In this document: positions 20,779-31,815 of the stretch, piece by piece
Position numbering within the stretch: the stretch's first letter is position 1
Layout of the letters: the number at the start of each line of letters is the position of its first letter
Assembly: GCA_950097015.1 (NCBI GenBank)
Contig: CATNEN010000005.1
Coordinates: forward strand, 5,571,501 to 5,635,500
DNA: 64,000 bases
Source: Macrostomum hystrix
Lineage: Eukaryota > Platyhelminthes > Macrostomidae
Reading direction: 5' to 3'
Notes under the pieces: model-generated
The model's database searches: none
What the model was told of the DNA's origin: nothing
The model's input: only the letters and a program-made list of their open reading frames with translations
Program-made: the position numbers and the translations under genes

Positions 20779-20850
20779 ATTGGCTGGCGCTCCCGCCACT
20801 TTACCCTCTAAACTAAGTGCTATAAAGACAGCCACTTGACGCCCCATTAA
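20779..20850 (+). promoter_or_regulatory. Element A plus-strand promoter (ATTGG, TATA, initiator)
   Basis: ATTGG (inverted CCAAT) at 20779-20783 is followed 42 bp later by TATAAA at 20821-20826 and then by GACGCCCCATTAA, where transcription could begin. The same three blocks with the same 42-bp spacing occur at 53335/53377 and 34072/34114. It faces opposite to the retroelement and lies just upstream of the spliced gene at 20949. Confidence 0.7.
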
Positions 20851-20948
20851 CTCAAGCCTGTTATCTCCAAACAACTAATTTTCCCGAGTGCCATTTTGGC
20901 TTTTATTCCTTGCCGGCCTACACTGAATTTCAACAGCCTACAGTCAAG

Positions 20949-21747
20949 ATGCTAGTGACCGCTCAGCCCAATACGCCCATCCTGGAGGCCGAAACTACCG
21001 TTCAGCCGCAGCCTGTTGAGGGAAGGTGAGTTATTTATGCTTCTACTCGGCCTCCCAAGGCCGGTTATTGAGGGGTTATTACGAGGTTAGTTGCATATCA
21101 ATTAGGCCTAAGTGAACATCAAATATGATCCCCGGCACACCCAACTCGCTTCCATCTACAATTGGTTCCTACCCGGGCCCAGATGCCCTCGCCCCGTTGT
21201 TAACTAACGAAACCCTGCTGGCAGTTTTAATTAGAGTGAGATTGGATTTTAATTTCGTAAATATTGCATGCGCTGGTGGTCATCACTATTGACAACTCAT
21301 AAGTTTTTCGCCCCCCCTACTTTTTAGAGATCATGTGCTGCAACCCGGCCCGAAAATTACGATCGCAATCTGTAAGTCGCCGCAGCTTTGTTCCTACAAC
21401 TCACCCTTAATTAGCCACCCGTTGGCATTCCCGCCCGTAGGATCCACCGTTGGAAAGAAAAACTCCCCGGAATAAAATCCGCTAAATCCCTACATCTGCG
21501 CCGCCCCCCTAAGGCCGCGGCCATAGTTACCTGATTACCATCCCTGATATATTATTCTACTTTATCCTACTGTTCTATTCTTAACCTAAAACTCCGTTCT
21601 CCCGCCACAGCTCTGGAACTGGCACCCGGCCAAGAGGCGGCCTTCGGCGCCATGCTGGGAGACCTGTTATTCGGCCCGAGCGGCCTCGCCATGGCGGCCG
21701 GCCTTCTGACCGCCGCAGGAATATTGTGGATGGCCCGCCGACGCTAG
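20949..21747 (+). CDS. Antisense three-exon gene, small C-terminally anchored membrane protein (A copy)
   Basis: Proposed exons are 20949-21025, 21328-21371 and 21611-21747, with donors GTGAGT and GTAAGT and acceptors TTTTTAG and CCGCCACAG. Intron phases are 2 then 1. The product is 85 residues: a polar, proline-rich N-terminus ('MLVTAQPNTPILEAE'), a middle segment 'PGPKITIAI', then 'LAPGQEAAFGAMLG' and a final hydrophobic helix ending in 'WMARRR'. The B copy gives 81 residues with the same phases and layout, which strongly supports the model. AATAAA near 21904 could be its polyadenylation signal. It runs convergent to gag and ORF3. No known family was recognised; a tail-anchored or viroporin-like protein is an inference. 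Confidence 0.65.
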
Positions 21748-22339
21748 TTGGGCCCGGAAAGTGGGAGCCCCACCGACATCCAAACTCAAGAGGCTAACAA
21801 TCGCCCAGCGCCAGTCAGGTGCTATTGTAAATACTGTACACATTCTGCTGCATGCCTTTTTTTTCTCCTTTTCCGCTATTTGTTACGTATTCGCATTTAA
21901 TCAAATAAATATTCAGGCCGTCCGAGTCGTGTGTGATACCTACGCAATCCTAGTTGTTAAATTCTTCCCTTCTTTCTCAAAAGGACTTATGCTATTCATA
22001 CTAAGCGAAACTCCAATTTGAAATGACAGCCCGTTCCCCCGAGCCTGCCCACTAAAGTTCGCTTCCTTACTAATAGTAAGTTTTTAATCTGGCCCGAAAA
22101 CACATAACATTGTTCTTACTTAGGTGCCCGCAGTTCCATTGACTCATCCTAGTTGTAAACATCCATGTTCCCTGGCTAAGTGTCCCTTCCTTCTCCGCGC
22201 ATTTCCCTGAGAAAAGAAGCCACCATTTGAAATCTGCCATCCCCCGAGCCAATGAGAACGCTTCCCTTAAGTCCTATTATATGCCCGATCGGTTCCTTGA
22301 TTTACGACTGCCCTCAGTAAACATAGAAGTTCCCAACAT

Positions 22340-22367
22340 ACCACCCCGCTCACTTTAGCGGGTTGGT
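22340..22367. other. Conserved hairpin ACCA-CCCGCT/AGCGGG-TTGGT
   Basis: An 11-bp stem with one mismatch and a CACTTT loop. It occurs once in element A and twice in element B (54746 and 55060), always between ORF3 and the antisense gene. The surrounding 300 bp are also similar between copies. It may act in the 3' region of the element RNA, for example in export or 3'-end formation; this is inference. Confidence 0.55.
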
Positions 22368-22966
22368 ATCCTTCCTAGAGTAGAAATTGTCCCGAGGTGA
22401 ACCCCACAGACCCACACGAAGCAAAAAGATAAGGAAGGGTGCCATTCATAATGCGGTGCGAATAATGTTAAATGTTTGAGAAGAAGAAGGTGCACTTCCT
22501 AGTTTGCTACAATTATTGAAAACATCCCATGCGAAACCTTACAAGGGGAATTTCACCCCATTACGTATGTTTTTGTGATTTTGGCTAGATTATAATAAAT
22601 TTTTTAAGTGGATTTTTTGGCGCCAAGATGGCCTCTTCGTTTGAAAAAGGAAGAATGCACAATAGGGGAGAAAAAGCAAAAGGTGCGCTGTGCGAATCAT
22701 TACTAGAGGGCAAGAGGGAGGAAAGAAAAATGGGGGAAAGATCGGTGGGCGGGGACCTATTGTAACAATGTCTCGTTGGAGGCTACCCCGATATTCGGGC
22801 CCTGAGTTTCTCTACCTACCTAATCTTCCCTGATAGCTGTACTTTCCGCTAAGACCCCACTCACCTCCTCGTCCTCCTCGTCCTCCATCTGCATCACCAT
22901 GCGGCCCAGCGTGCTGTCCCCAGGCGGTGGCTCCTCGGCGATGCGATGCCCGTGGAGCCATCCTCG

Positions 22967-23401
22967 CTAGTCCGGATCCTCCGCTGACCGCAGGGTGATC
23001 TCTGGCATCCCGATCCGGCGCATGACGAGCTGATGCTCCAGCTCCGCTTCTCCAGGAATCCTCTTGGCCTGTAGCCAGGATGCAAGCTCATCGGGGACGG
23101 CGATACTCCAATCCTCCGGCGGGCAGTACTCCATCCACCGCAGGTTCAAGGGGAGGTCTGCTTCGTCTTCTCCCCTAGGCGGTAGAGGATCCCTCTCTTC
23201 ACACCACGCCTGGGCCAGCCACCTAGACTCGGCCAGCTGGCAGGCAAGGGCGAGGTCGACACCTGCTTGGGCCGCGCGTCCCAACATGGGCAGCAACCAC
23301 AGGCGGACCATCAGCCAGGTCCTCCTTCCTGCTAAATCGCGGCGATAATCCGTAGCGGCCACTTCCAGCCACCACGCCAGAACGGTTCCAGAACTAGACA
23401 T
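22967..23401 (-). pseudogene. ORF3 of element A (premature stop)
   Basis: From the ATG at 23401 this encodes a protein closely similar to 55549-56130 ('GTVLAWWLEVAATDYRR', 'WLMVRLWLLP', 'ACQLAESRWLAQAWCEERDPLPPRGEDEA'). A TAG replaces the tryptophan codon found in element B ('DPDWREW'), cutting the protein about 50 residues short. The frame stays readable beyond the stop ('LHGHRIAEEPPPGDSTLGRMV'). Family unknown. Confidence 0.7.
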
Positions 23402-23553
23402 GCCTTCCGCTAGAAATGAAATATCTATCCTAAGAATGAAATGAATGTCTCCCACTACACTTGCGGCTCTCCCTCTAAATAGTATCAAGGGGGGAGAAGG
23501 GGGGAAAGAGAAGGGGAGGGGGGAAAAATGGGAAGGGAGGAAGTTCCTCGATC

Positions 23554-24095
23554 CTAAAGAGCAGGCCTCCGCCTGAGCGAGAAAGGGATAGATTGGCTGT
23601 AGATAATTAGATTTCGCGAGTCAAAATCGAGAATGGCGTGATGGTGAGCCAACCAGGAAGCGCCTAGCAGGGGAGAGCAGTCGCCCTCGACCACTAGGAA
23701 TAGAGTGTCCAGTGCTTCGGCGCCAACCTGTAATTTGATCCTGACTTGCGCGAGTGCAACAATTGGTGTGCCATTGTAAGCAATTAGTGAAAATTGAGGG
23801 GGTTCGAATGGAAACTGTCGGATGATTGATGATAGCGAGTCCGGGAGCACATTTGATCATAGATCCATAGGACCATAGATCCAGTGTCGATCAACAGGTC
23901 AAGGGGTGCCCCGTCCACCTCCAAGGCGACCCACACCTCACTGAGCTTCTCAGAGCGGTTGGGGCGGGTGCGCACTCGGGTGGGGACTCGGCCGAGTGAG
24001 TTCACTCGGACTTCTCGTTGGGCGGAGGCAGCGGGTGCCGCCGCTCCGATTGTCGGGCCGCTGGCTGGGTCGCGGAGCCGCTGGCCTGCCTCCAA
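23554..24095 (-). pseudogene. Retropepsin-like protease of element A (frameshifted)
   Basis: It contains 'LDLLIDTGSMV' with the catalytic Asp-Thr-Gly, then after a frame change 'VLPDSLSSII', 'FSLIAYNGTPI' and 'CSPLLGASWLAHHHAILDFD', whose LLG is the usual second protease motif. The intact version is at 56277-56801. Confidence 0.75.
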
Positions 24096-24267
24096 TTGGC
24101 GGCCCCGCTCCCGTTTCCCATCGCCTGCTCTGCGCCAGCCTCCCTAGCAGCTCCCTTCTCCGCGCGCTTTGGGTGCCATTGATGCCAATTCGGATGCGGG
24201 CAGAGAGGGGGAATGGGGTTAGGCCTGACTTCTAGCAGCTGCTGAGCGATCTCGGCTAGCTGTTGGG

Positions 24268-25029
24268 TCACTCTAGCCAACTCTTCTGCGAGCTGGTGCG
24301 GCTGCCCTGGCTGGCTCTGTTCTTCCTCAGGTTCTGCCCTACTTGGCGCACCCGTCGGCGAGGGTCGCGCTCAGCGGCCATCTCAAAGGCCTGCGTGGCG
24401 GCTCGCAGTTCGGCTGCGGCGTCCTCTGCCGTGGCGAATTCCAGTCTCATGACCGGCGCCAGGACCTCCGGGGCGGCTACGATTCCCTCCATAAAGGAAG
24501 CCAAAAGGGCCCGCTCAAAGTGCACGCCGCGGCCATTAGGGGTGGCCTGCAGAGCGGCGGTTCTCAGTCGGTCCGCGAAGGAGGTGTAGGTCTCCCCACG
24601 CTCCTGCTTCAGGAGCCGGGCGTAAGGGGTGCAGGTACCACTGAGACTCTCGGTCAGGTCCTGCACAAACCCTGCATGGGTCCCACCACGGGGCAGACCC
24701 ATCGCCTCGGTGAGGGGTTCGCCACACAAATGGGCCAAAAGGGTAAGGATCTTTTCTTCATCCGCCTCCAGGCCCTCCGCTTACAGTTTCAGGTCGAAAC
24801 GGCGCAGCCAGAGGGGGAACGAATCCTTTCGGGATTCGTAGGGTTCAATGGCGACTTTAACCCGATGATTACGGGGTCGCCGCAGGTCGATGCGCTCTAA
24901 AAGTAGCGCCAAACGCTCTAAGGGGTCGGCGTGCTGAGCTGCAGCAGCCGCTGGGGGTTCGGCGCGCGCCCTGAAAGCAGGCCCTGCATGCTGCCCAAGA
25001 GAACCAATCCCCGGTGCTCGGCGAGTCAT
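24268..25029 (-). pseudogene. Gag of element A (stop and frameshift)
   Basis: It starts with ATG inside the leader ('MTRRAPGIGSLGQH') and runs into the Gag sequence shared with element B ('ARAEPPAAAAAQ', 'PLWLRRFDLKL', 'TLLAHLCGEPLTEA', 'ERALLASFMEGIV'). An in-frame TAA at 24781-24783 and a frame change near 24340 disable it. Compared with B, about 0.8 kb of leader between the start region and Gag is missing here. Confidence 0.75.
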
Positions 25030-25034
25030 CGATT

Positions 25035-25052
25035 CCCGGCTGCATTGCCGGG
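25035..25052. other. Leader hairpin with palindromic loop (element A)
   Basis: A perfect 6-bp stem CCCGGC/GCCGGG with loop TGCATT, whose TGCA is self-complementary. It lies 430 bp inside the right LTR, exactly as the copy at 58633-58650 does in element B. Position and shape fit a retroelement dimerisation or packaging hairpin; this is inference. Confidence 0.5.
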
Positions 25053-25461
25053 GGCTCCCCTCGCTCGGTTAGAAGGCCGTAAGGCATTGCCTGGTCCCTC
25101 GTTAAGAATGGCCCCTCCCAGAATAGTCACGCGGGAAACGCCACAGACAGTCCCTGACTCCTACAGCAGCCACATAACCCGAAGACACTCTAGCATGAAG
25201 TCCGCTCACACAGCCTACTCATAGTAGAAAGTCACTTATCAAAATTTTGGAAATTCTAACAAAAACTAAATTAAATTGAAATCAAATTGCAACTGTTCGG
25301 AAATTAATTGACAGTCACTAGAACTGAGATTCACTATTTAGAGATAAGATTTCGGCATACGGAAAATGAAATCTAGAAGGAGCCCTTTCGGCTAGCTACC
25401 ACAGAAATCTGCGGCGCTAAACTAACAATTGAAATTCAAGTTCGTTTCGCGCCCTTTCTAG

Positions 25462-25481
25462 ATCCCACCCCGGTGCCACCA
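25462..25481 (-). other. Element A primer-binding site
   Basis: The plus strand reads ATCCCACCCCGGTGCCACCA next to the LTR, so the minus strand starts with TGG two bases inside it. It differs by a 2-base indel and a substitution from the element B site, which matches the 3' end of animal tRNA-Leu. Confidence 0.6.
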
Positions 25482-25483
25482 TT

Positions 25484-27814
25484 TGAAATGGTTAGGGCTT
25501 TTGCAAGCCGATGACCGCCCTCATGAAAAGATAGGAGTGTGGAAAACGACGGTAGAGTCGAAAGGTCGATCGCGCTGCTGCCGCGAGTTGTCGCGGAGAG
25601 GGATGAGATGAAGGGAGGGATGAAGGGAGAGATGAAGGGTGAGATGAGGCGGTACAAAGGATGCAAGGAGCGGTCCTATTGGCCTCAGGCTGGCCAGTTC
25701 CACTCGTCCCATAGGCCACAGGCATGACTGCCGTGCCTACCCCTAGCAATGCTCGAACCCGGCTAAAAGTCTAAAGTGAGGCATCGGACTATCCGTAGAC
25801 AGATAGGACAGGGCTAGAGAGCCTACTGTCGTCAGTAGCATGTAAATAACCGACTCCTAACCTTGGTAGCGGTGGTCGAAACGGCCCAGGCTCTTGTCAC
25901 AGAAATGCGGAAAGGCTATTGGCAAAGCGGAAAAAGATCTCGGGTAGCGCCACCACCCAATGCGCCTACGTTGCCACCGCAGACATTTGGGAACTTGGGT
26001 CCCCGGAGTACACAGCTCCCAGTTCATCACACAGATCTAGACAAGCCGAAAAATAGGGCATTCTGCAACTTCCGTTTTAGACTGGGGTGAGAGCCCCAGA
26101 ATGGATCGAGACACGCCTCAACAGGGGATTCCTGAATTCGCGCTACAGGGGTCTAGAAAGGTGGTACTGAGAACTCGAATGAAAATCCATAGCCGGAATC
26201 CTACTCATGAAACATCAGACACATTCCGTACATTAGATTGCAGCCTACACATTAGGTAACTAACAAATCCGAATCTGTGTGAGATGAGGAAATCAGAGGC
26301 AGGAGAGATTAAGCAGAACACTGGCTGAGTGATTACGCAAGCGAAAGACTATTTAGACCTCGCTCCCGCCCCTGTGGCGGTAGTTGCGAGAGGAGGGGGG
26401 AAAGAAGGGGAACTCCATTGGCAAGGGAGTTTGACACGTACCCCTTTGATCTGCCGGGGAGAGAGAGAAGCCCGCCAAGGAATCCCCCGCACCCCAGCAG
26501 AGGTGCACATGCTACGCTCCGCATCTGCCCGCGAATCCCTAGCTCCATATTACTCTTGTGCGCGCTCACAGTTGTCTTCCTGCCGCAGCCTTCAGCTCGG
26601 CATCACCAGAGCCCACCCCCTAGGAGATTAGCCACTCATCTCTGAGGGCTGTCTAATAGATAAAATAAACATAGAGAATAAAGCAGAGTGAGTTTAAATT
26701 GTTATTAAAGATTTGCCTATGGTTAAAGATTTGGCGATAGTGCTAATTTATTAAGCCAAACAGTCCAAATGCCCTTTCCCCACTAAAGTGCCGCCTAATT
26801 AAAGAAAAGTCCCTTAGGACTAACAATTACAAACCGCTGCGCGGGTTACTTATCTGGATGCTGATTCGGCCGCGTGCTGCAATCCTGTAGCTCTCGGGGA
26901 AGGGATAGGGCAAAACAGCAAGGCAGAGAAGGGGAAACTGCTGCGAGTTGGCAGGGGCCAACACACTGGGAGCACAGTGGCTCAATTTAGAGCTCACCTA
27001 AAGAGGTGGCTTGCGCTTAGGGGAATGGAAACAGGCAATGGGCCTGTACTAGCTGCACGGAGCTCAAGCTCAAGGGTCTAAGCCCTACTTGGGTCCGGAA
27101 AGTGCTGTGGGTCCGGTGGGAGTCCGGCCCGGCAAAGAGATAGGTCCGGGGAAAAGGTAAGGTAAGGGGAAGGGTTCTTCTAAGGGCAGCGCAGCGCGCT
27201 TCCTTAAATAGTCTTGCAGCACGCCAACCCCGACATCCATCAAAATAACCCACATTCGCGCCCGCCTGTCAACGGGGAATCGAAGCGGCGATGGCCGCCC
27301 CGATTACCCAATGAACCGACGGCGAGAACCGACAGATGCTCCTCGAGAGCAGCCGCCGGCAGACGGCCAATAATTGTTACTCCGCCGGGACAATGGGAAG
27401 CGCAGGCGCCGACCTGCCTACAGTGACATTTACATGTATCTAAAGGAGGGAGGTCATAAAGTCGAGCTGGGCTCGAATACTGTAAAGAAGTGGGGACATG
27501 AAGAATTAATGATCACTCATAATGCCCGAGTGATTCCCAATATCTGATCGCGGTTTGGAGGAGAATTATGACCTAAACTACTCATACAATAAAAGCTATG
27601 GCCGCGATCAGTCATTCCTACAGGGGTCTAGACAGATCCAGGGAGAAGGGATTCGACGGCTACTTAATTCACCGCCGCCCAAAACCCGGCCCTAAGATTA
27701 ATGATCGTGTTTGCGGCCAGCTGCTATGTGGGTCGCAATAATTAGATACTTAAAAATTTGAAAAATTATGCTGGCTCACATTTCCACTCGATTCCCGCAG
27801 CACACTCCACATCA
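25484..27814 (-). repeat. Element A right (5') LTR
   Basis: A 2331-bp LTR, TG...CATCA, unbroken. It contains no convincing gene. On the minus strand, TATTTAAG (27203-27210) followed by a conserved GCGCGCTGCGCTGC block is the best sense-promoter candidate. Confidence 0.9.
27203..27210 (-). promoter_or_regulatory. LTR sense-strand TATA-type box
   Basis: The minus strand reads CTATTTAAGGAAGCGCGC. The same box and the GC-rich block after it are kept in element B (60779-60786) and fragment C (near 33322-33329). Confidence 0.4.
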
Positions 27815-28298
27815 CATGATTCAAACTCTGGTGTAGCCATGATTTAGTCTCTGGTTTAGCCATGATTCAGACTCTGGTTTAGCCATGATTCAAACTCTGG
27901 TTTTGCCATGATTAAGACTCTGGTTTAGCCATGATTCAGACTCTAGTTTAGCCATGATTGAAACACTGGTTTTGCCATGATTCAGACTCTGGTTTAGCCA
28001 TGATTCAAACTCTAGTTTAGCCATGCTGATGATGATGGTTTAGCCATGATTCCGACTCTGGTTTAGCCATGATTCAAACTCTGGTGTAGCCATGATTTAG
28101 TCTCTGGTTTTGCCATGATTCAAACTCTAGTTTAGCCATGATTCAGACTATGGTTTTGCTATGATTCGAACTCTGGTTTAGCCTTGATTCAGACTCTGGT
28201 TTAGCCATGATTCAGACGCTGGTTTAGCCATGATTCAAACTCTGGTTTAGCCATGATTCAGACTCTGGTTTAGCCATGATTCAAACTCTGGTTTAGCC
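27815..28298. repeat. 23-bp minisatellite, block 2
   Basis: The same CATGATTCAAACTCTGGTTTAGC unit as 7628-8637, about 21 copies, starting directly at the outer edge of the element A LTR. Variants such as GGTGTAGCCATGATTTAGTCT occur in both blocks, so they are one array split by element A. Confidence 0.93.
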
Positions 28299-28374
28299 GG
28301 TGTGCTATGATTTATGATATTTTATTTACGAAATGAAAAATATATATTAAAATAGTCTTCAATCACTACTGGCT

Positions 28375-28485
28375 GAAAATTAGTCTAAATGATTTGACGC
28401 AGTGCAGAATCGAACCCTAGCCTAGCCTAACCTATTCCTAGTGCCTACACATCGGCTATTCCGACTGTTGGTTAGTGGGTGCAGA
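28375..28485 (-). repeat. tRNA-derived SINE candidate
   Basis: On the minus strand, TAGCCGATGTGTAGGC resembles a polymerase III A box and GGGTTCGATTCTG, about 45 bases on, resembles a B box. An AT-rich body follows towards 28300. Only one copy is present here, so the call rests on the boxes alone. From 28487 to 28913 there is only AT-rich sequence resembling a generic dispersed-repeat end. Confidence 0.35.
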
Positions 28486-28913
28486 AATCAGCCTTATAAA
28501 ATGAATTCTCAAAGTTCTGGCTTTGTACAATGAAGTAAGAAAATAGAGTACACTCAGTCTCGCGGTTGGTTGTGTACATTTATTTCCAATTTGTCTCCAG
28601 AGTGCAGGCTTCAAATTCAATCAGCTAGGGGTTGTTGCGCAATTTGACGATGCAATTCTAATTCAGTGGCATTGAGTAAAATTGAGTAAAATTCTCAATA
28701 GGCCAATATAGTTTGACCTTTGAAAAAATCATGTTTTTCGAATATTTAATCCCTTTAGCAATAAAGTTAAGCTTAATAAAAATACGTGTATAATTGTCCC
28801 CATATTTAGCATCTTTTGGTGAAGAAATGGTGAAAATCGGTTGAGCCGTTCGGGAGAAAATCAATTACAAGCAAGCAACCAAGAAAGCAAGCATTTCATT
28901 TTTAGTATAGTGG

Positions 28914-29292
28914 ACTAGCAAGTTTTGCCCCCCTTCGGGGAGCAGAAATATTATTAATTCGTCCAGTATATACTTTTTAGTAGCTATACGCTCGTATTTT
29001 CAGTTTTTTATAAGCAACAATGATACCCCAGTTGACAATGATCCCAAGTTGACAATGATCACACAGTTGACAATGATCCCCCAGTTGACAATGATCACCC
29101 AGTTGACAATGATCCCCCAGTCGATGATGATCACCCAGTTGACAATGATCCCCCAGTTGACAATTTTCCCCCAGTTGACAATGATCCCCCAGTCAACCAT
29201 GATCCCCTAGTTGACAATGATCCCCCAGTTGACAATGATCCCCCAGTTGACAGTTTTGCCTAGCAAGTTTTGCCCCCCTTCGGGGAGCACTA
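28914..29292. repeat. 18-bp minisatellite, block 2, inside a 30-bp direct repeat
   Basis: About 13 units of GTTGACAATGATCCCCCA at 29018-29250, the same repeat as at 6750-7460. The block is flanked by two copies of CTAGCAAGTTTTGCCCCCCT followed by TCGGGGAGCA (from about 28915 and 29262). On the minus strand each copy reads as a GC-rich hairpin followed by CTAG, the layout of a Helitron 3' end. Confidence 0.8.
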
Positions 29293-30517
29293 CGGGTCAG
29301 ACAAAAAAATCTTGTGCAATGCAGAAGGACAAAACACACCTGAAAGCAAACAAAAGCGAAAACCTAATTCGTCAGTAATAATTTTCCTGATTGCGAATAT
29401 ACGTGATTGCGAATCAAAGAGAATTTGAATTCTCGCTAAATACAAAAATAGTCTTGGGGAGCCATATTCAGTACTCTAAAGTGAAAATACTACGATAATG
29501 TTCTCTACGAGAACAATACGATTTTAATCGTATTTAAAATAGGAATTTTCTGGAGATCGTTAATAACGCATTTTAGGTAAAACAAAACTATTAACTTTTT
29601 TACGGTTTCTTTGTTTAGAGCCTTTTATATGTCAACGTTTTTGATAAAATTATTTTACTAATTTTATACATAAAATTGTTCAGAGCACTTTTTTAGTTGT
29701 TACTGAAAATGAAATTAAATTTTATTCCAAGAAATTCCCATTATCCGCGAAATGACTTGCTTTTTTCCGATTTTCTTGTTGCTTGTATTGCTTATGTGTA
29801 CTACAGTTTTATACACATCCAGACAAATTTTTTACTTTCTTCATTTGTAAGTGAATTTCTAAGCCCTGCTCATCGTACTAACTGCGACTGCAATGTTCCG
29901 AACAATAAGTAGCTCAGCATTGCAACTATTGCTCTTGAATGAGGCCCCTCTTATTATAATAAATGACTTAAAAAGTCAGTTCAATGCAGCTATCTCATTG
30001 TGAATGGACTCTGCAAAAGCAACTGGAGCTACATCCTTCGACCTTTGGTTTGACGCTTTTAATAAAGCTAACACTGGCTATATATAGCTATGATATATGA
30101 TACAAATAGGCCCCTATTGAATAGGACCTAATGTAGAACTTCTGCTGTACTGATCTTGAAAATCGGCCAACATTTTGGGATTGAGCTGTTGATAGGTCTA
30201 TGTGGAAGTCTATTTTATGTGTAGTTGTCTCACTCTCACCTTGAAGCTAGTCTTACTATACTCAAGGCCCTATTTACTTTTGGCATGTTTGCAGATCGAC
30301 TTTTCATTCAATTAATTATTAATTATAAACAATTAATTTTATTACAGGGTAACAAGTCAACATTCAGTAAGTATTCTTAGGAAATAACAGTATGACTGTT
30401 GTGCATTTGCTTTGGCTAAGCCATAGACAACTGAAAGCACTAGTCTCACAGTTTTTATAAAGTAGCTCAGGCAGATAGTATAAAAAGAGAATGTGCACTT
30501 GTATATAACAAATTATA
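29293..30517. other. AT-rich spacer
   Basis: No gene, repeat family or clear regulatory site was recognised. Short open frames here have no recognisable similarity. Confidence 0.6.
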
Positions 30518-31815
30518 ATGTATGCAGAAACTAAAAACAGTGAAACATCGATATTAGAAGACTATAAAAGATTAACAATATATATTTTGGATATGTCATG
30601 TTCTATATGTTCCAAATTGTTTTGTTTTAAAGCTGAGAACAAGTTGCACCACAATGATCATTCAATTCTTGAAGAATTGCCTATAGACATGATAAATTGC
30701 TTTGTCTTAGACTCTATGCATTTGGTTTCCCTTGGAGTTACAAGGCGTCTTTTGTATTTCTGGCTAAGTATGGGACCACTCTCATGCCGACTGACTACGC
30801 GCGAGTTGAAAGAAATCAATGAAAATTTTTCTGCAATGTCCACTTCCATCTCTTCATTGATGTCTAGAAAACCACGGCCATTGTCAGATATAAAGAAGTT
30901 CAAAGCAACTGAGTTTCATACAATCCTAAAGTACACTGGAGTTGTTGCATTCCGATTTGTTTTTGATGCAAATGTTCTTAAGAACTTCTGTCTACTTCAT
31001 GTTGGTTTCGCAATTCTCAGTGGTCCACTGTTCCGAAAGTTTTATCGTTTAGCCTTTAAATGTTTAACTGAGTTTCTAGAAAATAGTAAAGCTCAATATT
31101 CGCCACGATTCTTCAGTTACAACCTGCACTGCCTTATTCATATCTGTGAGGACGTCTCTAATATGAATCTACCACTGAGTGAGATTGATGCCTATCCATT
31201 CGAGAACTTTTTTGTTCATCTAAAAAGTCAATTAAGTCTACCTATCTTCCGATCGAGCAAGTTAGCAATCGCTTCCGCGAGGGCTTTTTCAAATTTTGTC
31301 AAAAGAAATCTGAGATTGTGTTACCCATTCCATTTCGCCATCTACCTAGCTTTTTGCCCATCAGTGGTCATGCTTCCGAAGTTTTTCACAAGATTGCTGT
31401 TGGTGTCTTCATGCTGCATTCTGATTTAAAGGATGCAATTCTTTTGGATGAAGGGTGTTATCATCAGTTTGTCGCTGCTGTCAATCCTACTCGTCCTTCT
31501 CTCCTAACACTAAATTTATCTCGAGAATGTCTGTCCGACGTCTACACTTATCCATGCAAGTCATCACTGATCGGAATTGTTGAACACAATGAGCCAGTTT
31601 TCGATATCATAAGTGGCCAAACTCCAGTTGGGATGAAGTTTTCCATACTTGACTTGCACGCAGTATCTTCGAAGTGTGTTTGCCTACCCTCGTGTAGGTC
31701 CCAAGGTGGCTATTGTTTCTTTCCGATGAAAGTCAAGTCTACAACCGATGACGTCTGTTTTTATTGCCAAAAAGCAAGTGAAACTAAATTATATTTGATT
31801 ATTTTCTTACTTTAG
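30518..31815 (+). pseudogene. TNP2-like transposase copy 2
   Basis: From about 30655 it carries the family landmarks 'LEELPIDMINCFVLDSMHLVSLGVTRR', 'FKATEFHTIL', 'NFCLLHVGFAIL', 'YNLHCLIHICEDV' and 'YPFENFFVHL'. The N-terminal third of the family, including the IDG-PLF block, is absent. A frame change lies between 31320 and 31390; the continuing frame reads 'FLPISGHASEVFHKIAVG' to 'FYCQKAS'. Sequence divergence from copies 1 and 3 shows this is a different subfamily. Confidence 0.65.

Larger units (their letters stand above)
8664..27814 (-). mobile_element. Large non-autonomous LTR element A (degraded, with nested insert)
   Basis: LTRs are at 8664-10732 plus 19796-20022 (left, split) and 25484-27814 (right, 2331 bp, TG...CA). 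The internal part, 20023-25483, carries gag, protease and ORF3 remnants on the minus strand and a plus-strand spliced gene. Element sense is minus: a primer site adjoins the right LTR and a purine tract adjoins the left one. No reverse transcriptase, RNase H or integrase motif was found. The left LTR has lost 35 bp at the point where the 9-kb block 10733-19795 sits. A clean target duplication is not visible; both outer flanks are the 23-bp minisatellite. Confidence 0.85.
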
